Positions 36,640 to 44,217 of a DNA stretch of 64,000 nucleotides are shown one piece after another. The notes under the pieces were generated by a model. The model made no database searches and had not been told where the DNA came from. It saw only the letters and a program-made list of their open reading frames with translations. Both the position numbers and the translations under genes were made by a program. The stretch comes from Sphingobium vermicomposti. GTDB taxonomy: Bacteria; Pseudomonadota; Alphaproteobacteria; Sphingomonadales; Sphingomonadaceae. The stretch covers positions 124,001-188,000 of the forward strand of contig NZ_JAASQR010000003.1 in NCBI RefSeq assembly GCF_011762025.1. Direction: 5' to 3'. Each line of letters opens with the position of its first letter. Position 1 is the stretch's first letter.

Positions 36640-38966
36640 TCCCTGATCTCCACCAACGGCACCGAAGGCGCTTCGCCCGCCGCGAAAGTCGCGCGGTTGA
36701 TGTCGATCCTGTCCTCGGCAAATCGCACCGGCACGTCGAACCGGAACCCCGCCGTCAGCACCGCGCCATCGGCAGGCGCTACATCGAAAGCGATGACGCC
36801 CGCCCCCGCATGGCTCCACCCGTCGGCGACCTCCACGCCGTCCACCGCGACCCGAATGCTCCCCGGCGCGGGACGCGTGATCCGCCTCGCCTGCGCCTCT
36901 TCGCCGTCGCCATAATATCGCTGCAACGGAAATTCGGCCCGCACGCCATCGCCGATGCCCAGCCGCTGGTCCAACGGACCGGGCATCCCCCCAATCGCGC
37001 AACTACGGTCATCATAGGGATCGGTCAGCCGAAAGCCGCGCGCCGCCCCCCGCCGCGCACGGAAGAAAGCGATCAGCGTCGCGATGTCCGCTTCCGACCG
37101 CACCCCCGGCCCGACATCGAAAGACAATCGCGCATCGGCCCAATCGCTGCTGCGCCGCTCATGCCCGGACGGACTTTCGACAATCTGCGTGGAAAAAGCG
37201 GGGGCAAGGCTCGCCTCCCGCCCGATGCTCAGCGGAAAGGCCACATCGTCAAAGGCTTGCATATCCTCTTCCCCATAAAGTCTGAAACAGGTGAAGCCGT
37301 CCCGCGCCACCTGCGGCAACGCCCACACGAACGTCGCCGCCGTCCCGCGCTTCACCGCCGCGTCCGCCGCATCGGCGATCCGCTGCCACTGCCCCGCCTG
37401 CTCCGGCAACAATACGAAGCCGGAAAAATAATGCTGCTCCGCCACCGGATAGCCCAGCCTCTGGGTGGCAAGGTCGATGCCCTTGGCGGTCAGGCGCGCC
37501 CGCCCTTCCGTCACCCAGTCATAATCTTCCAGCTGCAGCACATCGAATGCGGGGAAAGCCCATCCCACCGGCATGTTCGCCCGCTTCGCCTCGGGCGCCA
37601 GCGGGTCCAGCACCGTGGGCAGATAGGCCAGCAACAGCGTCACCGCGTCCGGCGCGACCCCCTTGACCCACGCACATAATGCCGCAGTAGACGCCGCCAG
37701 CATCGCCCCCGCCTGATCCAGCAAAGCCTTCTGCCCACTGTTCAGCGTCCCGCGAATATCGGGAATGGACACCGGACTGCCGCCAAAGGCCGCCCGTGCC
37801 GCAGCATCATAGATGCAGATGCGTCCATCGGCGGGCATCACCCACCACCACGGCTCGCCAACCTGAAACTTGACCGCAATATCCGCCGCCAAGGCTATGG
37901 CAACAAAGGCCCCCGCCACCAGCCGCAAATAGCTCATTGCCCCATCATGCGCGGGCGACAACAGCGTCGAAGGGGGCGACCATCCCGTCAGCGCCGGATC
38001 GCCATTTTCGGCCCGCTGCTTCCAGTCGTTCCAGCAATGGGCGTCGAACAGCTCGTAAGACAGCGACCAGATGACGCCCATCCCCATCGCCTTGGCCCGC
38101 CGCGCGAAATCGGCATTCCACGCGGCACATGGCGTGTTCAGCACGCCACCGGCCAGGCTGACATAATGGCCGCCGCCCAGGGGTTCGAGCCGGAAATAAT
38201 GGCTCATGCCGACATAATGGTTGATGTCGCCACGATAGCCCAGCGCATGGATCGACGCGACGATCCGTTCCGGCGTCTGGTTGAAACAATCGTCATAGCC
38301 GGTCGCCATCGACAGGCCATGTTCGGGCACCATCACGTCGCCAATGCTCAGGACGGAACCCGCCCCATCGCATCTTATGCCGCTGACTTCCGCCCACCCC
38401 TCTACCGCCGCGCCAAAGACGACCGTCCCCGCATCATAGTCCGGCGGCGCAATGGAAATGAACATCCGGTCGACATCCCCGGCCCAGACCGGATCGGCTT
38501 CTCCGGGCAGCAGGAACCCGCCGTCCATATCCGAAAAATCCAGCGTGACCCACGCATCCTCGGCGGTGCCATCGGCATAGTTCCACAATCGCACATACCA
38601 GGAACGGGGATTGCCCGCCTCGTCCCTGCCCTCGACCGTCAGCGTCGGCCCATGGGTCTCGTCCAACTGCCTCAGCCCGCCGCTGCGCCACCGGAACCGC
38701 AGCACGCATTCGCGAAAGTCCCGCGCCGTCTCATAGGCCAGCAGCGGATGACTCCATTTGTCCTCCGCTTCCCAGATCAGCCCCGCCAGGTCGCCCGATC
38801 CGTAAAATACCGCATCCACACGCAAAGCGTCCGGCGCGGTGGTGACGACGCTCGCCATCATTGGCCGGGGGAAATTCACCGTCCAATGCGTCGGCGCAAA
38901 GCGCTTCATGTGCCGCGCCTCCTGCCCCCGCCGCGTATCCGCCAGCCAGTAATCCAGTCCGCTCAT
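36636..38966 (-). CDS. GTA gp12-like protein, TIM-barrel-like N-terminus fused to DUF2460
   Basis: 776 residues. The last 200 (from about FDDVAFPLSIGREASLAPAF, with RRGAARGFRLTDPYDD) are the DUF2460 tail protein that is normally a gene of its own of about 210 residues. The first 560 residues are a large domain with carbohydrate-binding-like strands and a middle resembling a glycoside-hydrolase TIM barrel (GYRGDINHYVGMSHYFRL, AMGMGVIWSLSYELF). Together with gp15 the total length is close to that of the separate Rhodobacter proteins. It is coupled to gp11 and gp13. Confidence 0.82.
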   Translation of the reverse strand: MSGLDYWLADTRRGQEARHMKRFAPTHWTVNFPRPMMASVVTTAPDALRVDAVFYGSGDLAGLIWEAEDKWSHPLLAYETARDFRECVLRFRWRSGGLRQLDETHGPTLTVEGRDEAGNPRSWYVRLWNYADGTAEDAWVTLDFSDMDGGFLLPGEADPVWAGDVDRMFISIAPPDYDAGTVVFGAAVEGWAEVSGIRCDGAGSVLSIGDVMVPEHGLSMATGYDDCFNQTPERIVASIHALGYRGDINHYVGMSHYFRLEPLGGGHYVSLAGGVLNTPCAAWNADFARRAKAMGMGVIWSLSYELFDAHCWNDWKQRAENGDPALTGWSPPSTLLSPAHDGAMSYLRLVAGAFVAIALAADIAVKFQVGEPWWWVMPADGRICIYDAAARAAFGGSPVSIPDIRGTLNSGQKALLDQAGAMLAASTAALCAWVKGVAPDAVTLLLAYLPTVLDPLAPEAKRANMPVGWAFPAFDVLQLEDYDWVTEGRARLTAKGIDLATQRLGYPVAEQHYFSGFVLLPEQAGQWQRIADAADAAVKRGTAATFVWALPQVARDGFTCFRLYGEEDMQAFDDVAFPLSIGREASLAPAFSTQIVESPSGHERRSSDWADARLSFDVGPGVRSEADIATLIAFFRARRGAARGFRLTDPYDDRSCAIGGMPGPLDQRLGIGDGVRAEFPLQRYYGDGEEAQARRITRPAPGSIRVAVDGVEVADGWSHAGAGVIAFDVAPADGAVLTAGFRFDVPVRFAEDRIDINRATFAAGEAPSVPLVEIRE

Positions 38967-39514
38967 CCGTTCAGCGCTCCCCTGACCGCCCGCGCCACCT
39001 GCCGCGCGCTGCGCGCCAGCAACCGGTGTCCCTCCTGCCCCTCACCCCGGCCCGACACGGCGATGCTGACCCGCACGTCACGCGCACCGCCGCCACCATT
39101 CGGCACCACCTGCCCGCTCGCCGTCGGCACGAACATTTCCGGTCCGCGCTCGCCGACCATATAGGCCCGCCCCGGCGTCACCGGCCCGCCCGTCGCCCGA
39201 CCCGGCAGGCCCAGCGCCGCCGAAGCGAGTGTCAGCAGCGTGCCGCCGGTTCCCCCCATGCCACTCGCCGCCGACCGCACCGCCGCAGCGGCAATGTCTT
39301 CCAGTATCGACGACGCCACGCGCTTGAGTTCCTCAAAGCCGAACCGGCCCGACCGCACCGCGCGCAACAGTCCCTGCTCGATCCGCCGCCCGGCCCGTTC
39401 GGCCCCGTTCGCCAACGGCCCTTCCAACTCGCCTCGCATCGCATCCACATCCCGCGAAAGCCCCTGCGTGTCGGCCCGCACCCGCACCACCAGCGTCTCG
39501 ATTTCCTCGTCCAT
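38963..39514 (-). CDS. GTA gp11, short tail tape-measure protein
   Basis: 183 residues from the ATG at 39514 (GGGAGG upstream). A helical N-terminus (VVRVRADTQGLSRDVDAMRGELEG) is followed by a Gly/Ala hydrophobic middle and the phage tape-measure end motif GRAYMVGERGPEMFVP. Its short length matches the short GTA tail. A terminator-like hairpin and REP-like repeats separate it from gp10. Confidence 0.88.
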   Translation of the reverse strand: MDEEIETLVVRVRADTQGLSRDVDAMRGELEGPLANGAERAGRRIEQGLLRAVRSGRFGFEELKRVASSILEDIAAAAVRSAASGMGGTGGTLLTLASAALGLPGRATGGPVTPGRAYMVGERGPEMFVPTASGQVVPNGGGGARDVRVSIAVSGRGEGQEGHRLLARSARQVARAVRGALNG

Positions 39515-39533
39515 CCCGCGCCTCCCACACACC

Positions 39534-39561
39534 AAAAAAAGCCCCTCCCTTCAGGGAGGGG
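39534..39561 (-). terminator. intrinsic-terminator-like hairpin immediately ahead of gp11
   Basis: On the minus strand CCCCTCCC (39561-39554) pairs with GGGAGGGG (39549-39542) with a 4-nt loop and is followed after one base by seven T residues (39540-39534). The gp11 start codon is 20 nt further on. Confidence 0.85.
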
Positions 39562-39592
39562 TTGGGGGAGGGCCTGTCCCTCAACCCACTTA

Positions 39593-39736
39593 CCCACAGC
39601 CGTTGGGGCTGACCCACAGCCGTTCGGGCTGAGCTTGTCGAAGCCGCCCCCTTCCCCTTCTCTTCCCCTTCTCTTTCCCTTCCCTTCCACATGCCAAAGA
39701 AGTGAACCCGTTCGTTTCGAGCGAAGTCGAGAAACC
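39593..39736. repeat. REP-like repeat cluster in the gp10-gp11 gap
   Basis: A 20-nt direct repeat with one mismatch is at 39593-39612 and 39613-39632. A palindromic element containing CTGAGCTTGTCGAAGCC runs to 39645, a pyrimidine tract occupies 39647-39688, and a second element with TTTCGAGCGAAGTCGAGAAA is at 39714-39733. Elements with these cores are common intergenic repeats in sphingomonads. Confidence 0.75.
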
Positions 39737-39754
39737 GGGGCCACCCCCAGCCCC

Positions 39755-39949
39755 TCAATCCGGCATCATCCCCTTCAGCCGCTCCAGCTCCCCCGCATCC
39801 ATTCCGGCATCCGGCTCATCCTCCCCCCGCGCGGCGCGCAGCACCGCCTCCAGCTCGACCGGCGTCGACCGCCAGAACTCGTCAGGCCGCCAGCCCAGCA
39901 GCCATCCCGCGACGCCCGCCAGGCGCGCCGCCGTTTTGAAAAAGCTCAT
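39755..39949 (-). CDS. GTA gp10-associated tail assembly chaperone (rcc01693 family)
   Basis: 64 residues. FFKTAARLAGVAGWLLGWRPDEFW is the family motif, and an acidic helical tail follows. It is predicted to help tail assembly, like phage TAC proteins. It is coupled to the upstream gp10 gene by ATGA. Confidence 0.88.
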   Translation of the reverse strand: MSFFKTAARLAGVAGWLLGWRPDEFWRSTPVELEAVLRAARGEDEPDAGMDAGELERLKGMMPD

Positions 39950-40269
39950 CGTCCCCCCAAAATCTGCTTCAATATGCCGCGCAGCACCGGCGACAGCTTC
40001 GCCAGCCCCGCCTCGACAATCGCCTCGCCCAGCCCATCGCGGGTCAGTCCCTGCGGCGGATCGACCAGGCAATGCCAGAACAGCGCCGCCATGTCGGACA
40101 GCGACAGCTTGCCGTCCGCCGCCCGGTCCACCAGGTCGAACAACGGCCCCAATTCTTCCTCTGCCGCCACCAGCGCGGCAAAGCTTGGCCGCAGCCTCAA
40201 CCGCTCGCCCGCCAGATCCAGCGCCGCCTCGCCCCGCGCGCCGTTGGGCGCTTCGCTCACGCCGCTCAT
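39946..40269 (-). CDS. GTA gp10 family protein (tail assembly chaperone)
   Basis: 107 residues with the GTA_gp10 core: LRLRPSFAALVAAEEELGPLFDLVDRA and a C-terminal GLAKLSPVLRGILKQILGG. The start overlaps the major tail gene's stop by ATGA. Confidence 0.88.
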   Translation of the reverse strand: MSGVSEAPNGARGEAALDLAGERLRLRPSFAALVAAEEELGPLFDLVDRAADGKLSLSDMAALFWHCLVDPPQGLTRDGLGEAIVEAGLAKLSPVLRGILKQILGGR

Positions 40270-40673
40270 TCCGACACCACCGGGCCGGAACTTTCCAGGC
40301 TCAGCGCATAATTGCGCTCGCCATTATAGTCCCCGGCATAGTCCAGCCGCGTCACCAGGAAACGGCCGCGCATTCGCTCGCCGCTTTCGAAACTCAATTC
40401 ATAATCGTCGATTGTGCCGGACAGCGCATGGTTGCGGATGCGCACCTCTGCCGCCGATCCGGTGAAAATCCCCGCCGCCGACACGCTGACCGACCGCACG
40501 CCCGCGCCGGACAGCAATTCGCGCCAGCCACCGGAATCCTTGCTGGTGACATTGACCGCTTCGCCGTTCACCGACAGCTGCGTCGTGCGCATTCCAGCGA
40601 CCGTGGCATAGACTGGCGGACCCCCGCCATCACCCACCTTCAATAGAAATGCGCTTCCTTTTTCTACGCCCAT
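40266..40673 (-). CDS. GTA gp9, major tail tube protein
   Basis: 135 residues from the ATG at 40673, with AGGAGA 10 nt upstream. It is a TP901-1-type major tail protein: start GVEKGSAFLLKVGDG, core TQLSVNGEAVNVTSKDSGGWRELL, and a late beta region. It forms the tail tube. Promoter elements should lie in the 57 nt shared with the divergent gene at 40731. Confidence 0.92.
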   Translation of the reverse strand: MGVEKGSAFLLKVGDGGGPPVYATVAGMRTTQLSVNGEAVNVTSKDSGGWRELLSGAGVRSVSVSAAGIFTGSAAEVRIRNHALSGTIDDYELSFESGERMRGRFLVTRLDYAGDYNGERNYALSLESSGPVVSE

Positions 40674-40730
40674 GGAGCATTCTCCTGTAAGATAAACCGT
40701 GTCAGAATCGGGATTTTTGGAGAGGATCAG

Positions 40731-41048
40731 ATGCTTTCCGCCATTCCCCTCATCATGCTGCTGGCCGCCCCCCAGTCGGGCGACGCTGTCGGCGCTGGAC
40801 GCAAGGCTTTCACTCAATGCCTGGCCGCCCAGGTGCAGCCTTCGCTCGACAAGAAAATGACCGTCAGCGCCTTTCAATCCGCGCTGAAGGCGAAGTGTCG
40901 CGACAAGGAAGCGGCCTTCCACGTCGCCCTGGTGGCTGACGGCAAGGCGATTGGCCTGTCGGAAAAAGACGCGCAGGCCGACGCCGACGATCAAGTGTCC
41001 GAATATGTCGACAAGATTACCGGCGAATATGAAGATTATTCGCGCTGA
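40731..41048 (+). CDS. small exported hypothetical protein on the opposite strand inside the GTA cluster
   Basis: 105 residues with a good GGAGAGG site. The signal peptide MLSAIPLIMLLAAPQSG is followed by a mature, helical, charged protein with two cysteines (FTQCLAAQ, LKAKCRDKE). No phage family was recognised. It is the only plus-strand gene within the cluster and separates the gp8 and gp9 blocks. Related small periplasmic proteins may be host genes. Confidence 0.75.
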   Translation: MLSAIPLIMLLAAPQSGDAVGAGRKAFTQCLAAQVQPSLDKKMTVSAFQSALKAKCRDKEAAFHVALVADGKAIGLSEKDAQADADDQVSEYVDKITGEYEDYSR

Positions 41049-41078
41049 CGACTGCGACGACCTGCTCCCAACCGCAGA

Positions 41079-41486
41079 TCAGTCCTGCGCCACCGCCCGC
41101 AGCCGATAGTCCACCACCGCGCGCCAGCCATCGCCGTCCCGCGCGCCGGTCCGCAACAATCGCGACCGGATCAGCCTCGCATTGACGAGGCGCCACTCTT
41201 CGCCCGCCATGTCCAGCGCCTGCATGACCGGATCGATCCGGGCCAGCATCGCCCCGATCCTTCCCGCCATGTCCCCCGCATCGTGCAGGCTGATGGTCAG
41301 GCGCAATTCGCGCCCATCGACGCCCTTCGCGCCCCAATCGCTCGCAATACACTCACCCATCACCGCGAAGGGCGGGGCCGCGCGCGCCGGTTGTCCATCG
41401 AACAGGCCATTCAACAGGCTCATCAGGCCCCCGTCCGCCTTCAACGCGGCGATCACCGCCGCCCGCACCGTCACTTCCGCGCTCAT
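41079..41486 (-). CDS. GTA gp8, DUF3168 tail completion protein
   Basis: 135 residues with the DUF3168 pattern: VRAAVIAALKADGGLMSLLNG at the start and YRLRAVAQD at the end. It is the tail terminator or neck protein in HK97-type phages. It overlaps the small upstream gene by 4 nt. Confidence 0.88.
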   Translation of the reverse strand: MSAEVTVRAAVIAALKADGGLMSLLNGLFDGQPARAAPPFAVMGECIASDWGAKGVDGRELRLTISLHDAGDMAGRIGAMLARIDPVMQALDMAGEEWRLVNARLIRSRLLRTGARDGDGWRAVVDYRLRAVAQD

Positions 41487-41689
41487 CCGCTTCCCCTCCC
41501 CGCCTCACGCAGGCCCAGATCGCTCATCCATCGGCGCACAAGGCCCCGCCCAGTCAGCCTGACGCTCTCCCCCTCGACCCACGCGTCCTCGACGCCAGCG
41601 GAGATCGCCGCACTCGCCACCGCGCGGCGACGGCGCTCCGCCCGCGCCTCGACCATGCGGATCATCCGCCCCAGCATCGCGGCCTTCAT
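41483..41689 (-). CDS. 68-residue protein at the gp7 position
   Basis: The ATG at 41689 overlaps the gp6 stop (ATGA). It is very basic at the start (MIRMVEARAERRRRAVASAA), with a second part of SVRLTGRGLVRRWMSDLGL. By position it should be the head-closure protein gp7, but it is much shorter than the usual 110 residues and I do not recognise that fold. A DNA- or connector-binding role is possible. Confidence 0.6.
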   Translation of the reverse strand: MKAAMLGRMIRMVEARAERRRRAVASAAISAGVEDAWVEGESVRLTGRGLVRRWMSDLGLREAGRGSG

Positions 41690-42225
41690 GCCAACCGCAT
41701 CCGCCGCCATGGCCGCCACAGCGCGCTCACCACGGCGGGCGGGGATGGCATGTCGCCGCCGCGCGCGGCAAAATGCTCCGCCGCCAGCCGGACAATTCCC
41801 TGTCGGATAGCTCCGGGCAGCCCGTCCGGCTCCTCGGCCAGCCCCGCGCGATACCGCACCGCCGCCACCCGTCGTTCGCCCGCCAGATGAACTCGCACCC
41901 ATCCATCGCCTGCCGCATCAATATCGACGGCATAATCCTCCACCGGCAGCGCCTCCGCCTCGCCGTCCGGCGTCACCGCGTCGACGCCCAGCACCGCGAT
42001 CACCGGCCTTGCCGTCAGCCGCTGCCAGCCGCCGTCCGCCCGCACCGTCTCGCGCGCCTCGCCGATCATCAGCCACTGGCCGACAAATTGCTCGCACAGC
42101 CCCGTCGCGCTCAGCAGCAGCGCCTCCAGCAGCGCATCCTCACCGTCCCCCGTGATCCGCAGATAATCCTTCAACTCGCCAAGCGACGCGCCCGGCGCCC
42201 CCGCCTCTTCCCGCACCAGCACCAT
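41686..42225 (-). CDS. GTA gp6, head-tail connector protein
   Basis: 179 residues from the ATG at 42225, which has GGAGGGG at good spacing. The ATG at 42240 directly abuts a terminator U-run and lacks a site. LGELKDYLRITGDGEDALLEALLLSATG is the Phage_connect/HK97 gp6 signature. It joins head and tail. Confidence 0.9.
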   Translation of the reverse strand: MVLVREEAGAPGASLGELKDYLRITGDGEDALLEALLLSATGLCEQFVGQWLMIGEARETVRADGGWQRLTARPVIAVLGVDAVTPDGEAEALPVEDYAVDIDAAGDGWVRVHLAGERRVAAVRYRAGLAEEPDGLPGAIRQGIVRLAAEHFAARGGDMPSPPAVVSALWRPWRRMRLA

Positions 42226-42240
42226 CGCCCCTCCAGACAT

Positions 42241-42272
42241 AAAAAGGGGGAGCGCCACGAAGACGCTCCCCC
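42241..42272 (-). terminator. intrinsic-terminator-like hairpin between capsid and gp6
   Basis: On the minus strand GGGGGAGCG (42272-42264) pairs with CGCTCCCCC (42254-42246), perfect 9-bp arms with a 9-nt loop. It runs straight into five T residues, with the gp6 ribosome-binding site 9 nt later. Confidence 0.92.
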
Positions 42273-42299
42273 AATGCACAAACCAGAAAACCGCCCGTG

Positions 42300-43415
42300 T
42301 CAGGTGGCGGCGAACTTCATCAGCTTGATCGCTTCGCTATTGGCGACCGCCCCGCCGATGCGCTTGACCGCATAGAAATGCACGAACGGCTTGTTGCTGA
42401 ACGGATCGCGCAGGATGCTCGTCTCGCTGCGCTCCGAAATGACATAGCCCGCCTGAAAATTACCAAAGGCAATCGACAGGCTGTTCGCCGCGATGTCGGG
42501 CATGTCTTCGGCCTCCACCACCGGATAGCCCAGCAGCGTCGCGGGCTGCCCCGCGCTCAGCGACGGCTGCCAGATGAACGCGCCGTCATCCGTCTTCATC
42601 TTGCGGATGGCGCTCAGCGTCGCGGAGTTCATGACAAAGCTCGCACCTTGGCGATAGGGCGCGCGCAGGCTCTGCACCAGGTCGATCAGCTTGTCCTGCG
42701 GGTTCGTCGCCGCAAAGCCCGCCGCCGCCCCCGACGCAACATATTGCAACGATCCAAAGGCCCGGACGCTGTCCGCCTCATTGGTCGTCGTATAGGTCAG
42801 GAACCCCTTGGGCTTGTTCGTGCCATTGCCGTTGACGAACGCCGCGCCCTCCGCCGCCGCGAACTCGCGGGCGATCTCCATCGCCAGCCAGCTTTCGACA
42901 TCGAACTGCGCATCGTCCAGCATCGCCTGGCTCGCCGCCGGATTGGCGTAAAGCTCGCCCGATGGCGGGACGATCTCGTTAAAGGCGGGGGTAGCCGTCT
43001 CCGCCCGCGCGCCGGTCTCGCTCGCCCATCCCGACACGATGCCGCCCGACGTCACCAGCTTGCGATATCCAGCGCTGCCCGTGCGCACCACATTGGCGAT
43101 CGCGCGAATGGGCGAGATGCTCTTGAGCGTCGCATCAATAATCTGGTCGATCTCACGCGGCACCGCATAGCCGCCCGCGCCGCCGCTCGCCCCCGAAAAG
43201 CTTTTCAGCTCCACGCCCGCTTCATGCCCCTGCCGCAGATATCGATCGACAAAAGCCGCCCGCTTGGGATCGAAAGCACCGCCCTTCACCCCGTCCAACG
43301 CCGGACGCTGCTGCTGCAACAGCGCGCCCTTTAGCGCCGCAATCTCCCCCTCCATCGCCTCGATCCGCTCACCCTGCACCACCGCGTCAAAGCTCGCTTC
43401 CAACTGGTCCGTCAT
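42300..43415 (-). CDS. GTA gp5, HK97-type major capsid protein
   Basis: 371 residues. An N-terminal helical scaffold-like part (about 1-75) would be cleaved by the gp4 protease. The HK97 fold follows, with YAVPREIDQIIDATLKSISPIRAIA and GYPVVEAEDMPDIAANSLSIAFGNF. It forms the GTA head. The gene is flanked on both sides by terminator-like hairpins. Confidence 0.95.
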   Translation of the reverse strand: MTDQLEASFDAVVQGERIEAMEGEIAALKGALLQQQRPALDGVKGGAFDPKRAAFVDRYLRQGHEAGVELKSFSGASGGAGGYAVPREIDQIIDATLKSISPIRAIANVVRTGSAGYRKLVTSGGIVSGWASETGARAETATPAFNEIVPPSGELYANPAASQAMLDDAQFDVESWLAMEIAREFAAAEGAAFVNGNGTNKPKGFLTYTTTNEADSVRAFGSLQYVASGAAAGFAATNPQDKLIDLVQSLRAPYRQGASFVMNSATLSAIRKMKTDDGAFIWQPSLSAGQPATLLGYPVVEAEDMPDIAANSLSIAFGNFQAGYVISERSETSILRDPFSNKPFVHFYAVKRIGGAVANSEAIKLMKFAAT

Positions 43416-43428
43416 TCACCACTCCCAC

Positions 43429-43455
43429 AAAAAAGGCGGCCCGAATGGACCGCCT
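43429..43455 (-). terminator. intrinsic-terminator-like hairpin just ahead of the capsid gene
   Basis: On the minus strand GGCGG (43454-43450) pairs with CCGCC (43439-43435), with extra inner CC/GG pairs. Six T residues (43434-43429) follow, and the capsid ATG comes 13 nt later, leaving room only for its ribosome-binding site. Confidence 0.85.
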
Positions 43456-43481
43456 GAACCTCAAAGAAATCGGAACGCACC

Positions 43482-43877
43482 TCACTCCACAGCAATCACC
43501 CGCGCCAGCGGCTGCATCGGATGCGTGACCACACTCACCTCCACCACCTCCAGCGCCAGCAATTCCCGTGGGCCCGCCCCGCGCGCTTCCCGCACCCGAT
43601 AGCCAAAGGACAACCCATCGACCGCGCGCGCCTTCAAGGCCCGCCCCGCCTCCCGCCCGGCGGCGGTCCGCCCCGAAACGCGCCCGATCACGCGCAGCCC
43701 GCGCGCATCCTCCTCGATCCGCTCGACCGTGCCGATCGCATCGCCCGGACGGTGCTGCCACAGCAAAGGCACGCCAGCCGCCACCCCTGCAAAGGCCCCC
43801 GCCCGCACCACGTCCCCGCCGCGATCCACCCGATCGAACACCGCCGCATATCCGGCAAAGCGCACATCATCGCTCAT
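43482..43877 (-). CDS. GTA gp4, HK97-family prohead protease
   Basis: 131 residues from the ATG at 43877. It starts RFAGYAAVFDRVDRGGDVV. The catalytic His is in PLLWQHRPGDAIG and the catalytic Ser in AVDGLSFGYRV. It trims the capsid's N-terminal scaffold. The start overlaps the DUF6127 stop by ATGA. Confidence 0.94.
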   Translation of the reverse strand: MSDDVRFAGYAAVFDRVDRGGDVVRAGAFAGVAAGVPLLWQHRPGDAIGTVERIEEDARGLRVIGRVSGRTAAGREAGRALKARAVDGLSFGYRVREARGAGPRELLALEVVEVSVVTHPMQPLARVIAVE

Positions 43878-44194
43878 GCCCGGATCATCCCCAGCAGCCC
43901 GGCCTTCACCGCCACGCCCAGCAGCACCAGCGCCATGACGATCCGCACCGCCCACCCGACGACAGCGCCCCGCGCCGCCTTCTTCGCGTCGCGCCATGCG
44001 GACAGCAGTTCGCGCAATTCCCGCACATCGCCCTCCGCGCCCCGGTCGGCCAGGCCCAACCGCTCCAGCGCCCGCCCCGCGCCCAGCTCGCTTGCTTCCT
44101 CGATCAGGGCGCGGATCATCACCATGTCCATCTGCCCCGGCACGCCCTGCGCCTGCGCCACCAGCCGCGCCAGCATCTCGCCATCATATTTCAT
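43874..44194 (-). CDS. DUF6127 protein of the GTA cluster
   Basis: 106 residues from the ATG at 44194 (GGGAGGGG upstream). The soluble helical N-terminal half (ARLVAQAQGVPGQMDMVMIRALIEEASELG) is followed by one membrane helix (about residues 80-100). DUF6127 genes sit between portal and protease in sphingomonad GTAs. The role is unknown, and a membrane anchor for head assembly is conceivable. Confidence 0.82.
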   Translation of the reverse strand: MKYDGEMLARLVAQAQGVPGQMDMVMIRALIEEASELGAGRALERLGLADRGAEGDVRELRELLSAWRDAKKAARGAVVGWAVRIVMALVLLGVAVKAGLLGMIRA

Positions 44195-44217
44195 CGGCCC
44201 CTCCCGCCTTCGCGACA

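Noticed and set aside
33513..36915. Very long plus-strand open frames opposite gp15, gp14 and gp13
   Set aside because: They are rich in Arg, Pro and His with no domains. They arise because high-GC coding DNA leaves few stops on the other strand.
38861..40465. Plus-strand frame of over 500 codons across gp12-gp9
   Set aside because: Low-complexity composition, runs through the REP-like repeats, and overlaps several well-supported genes.
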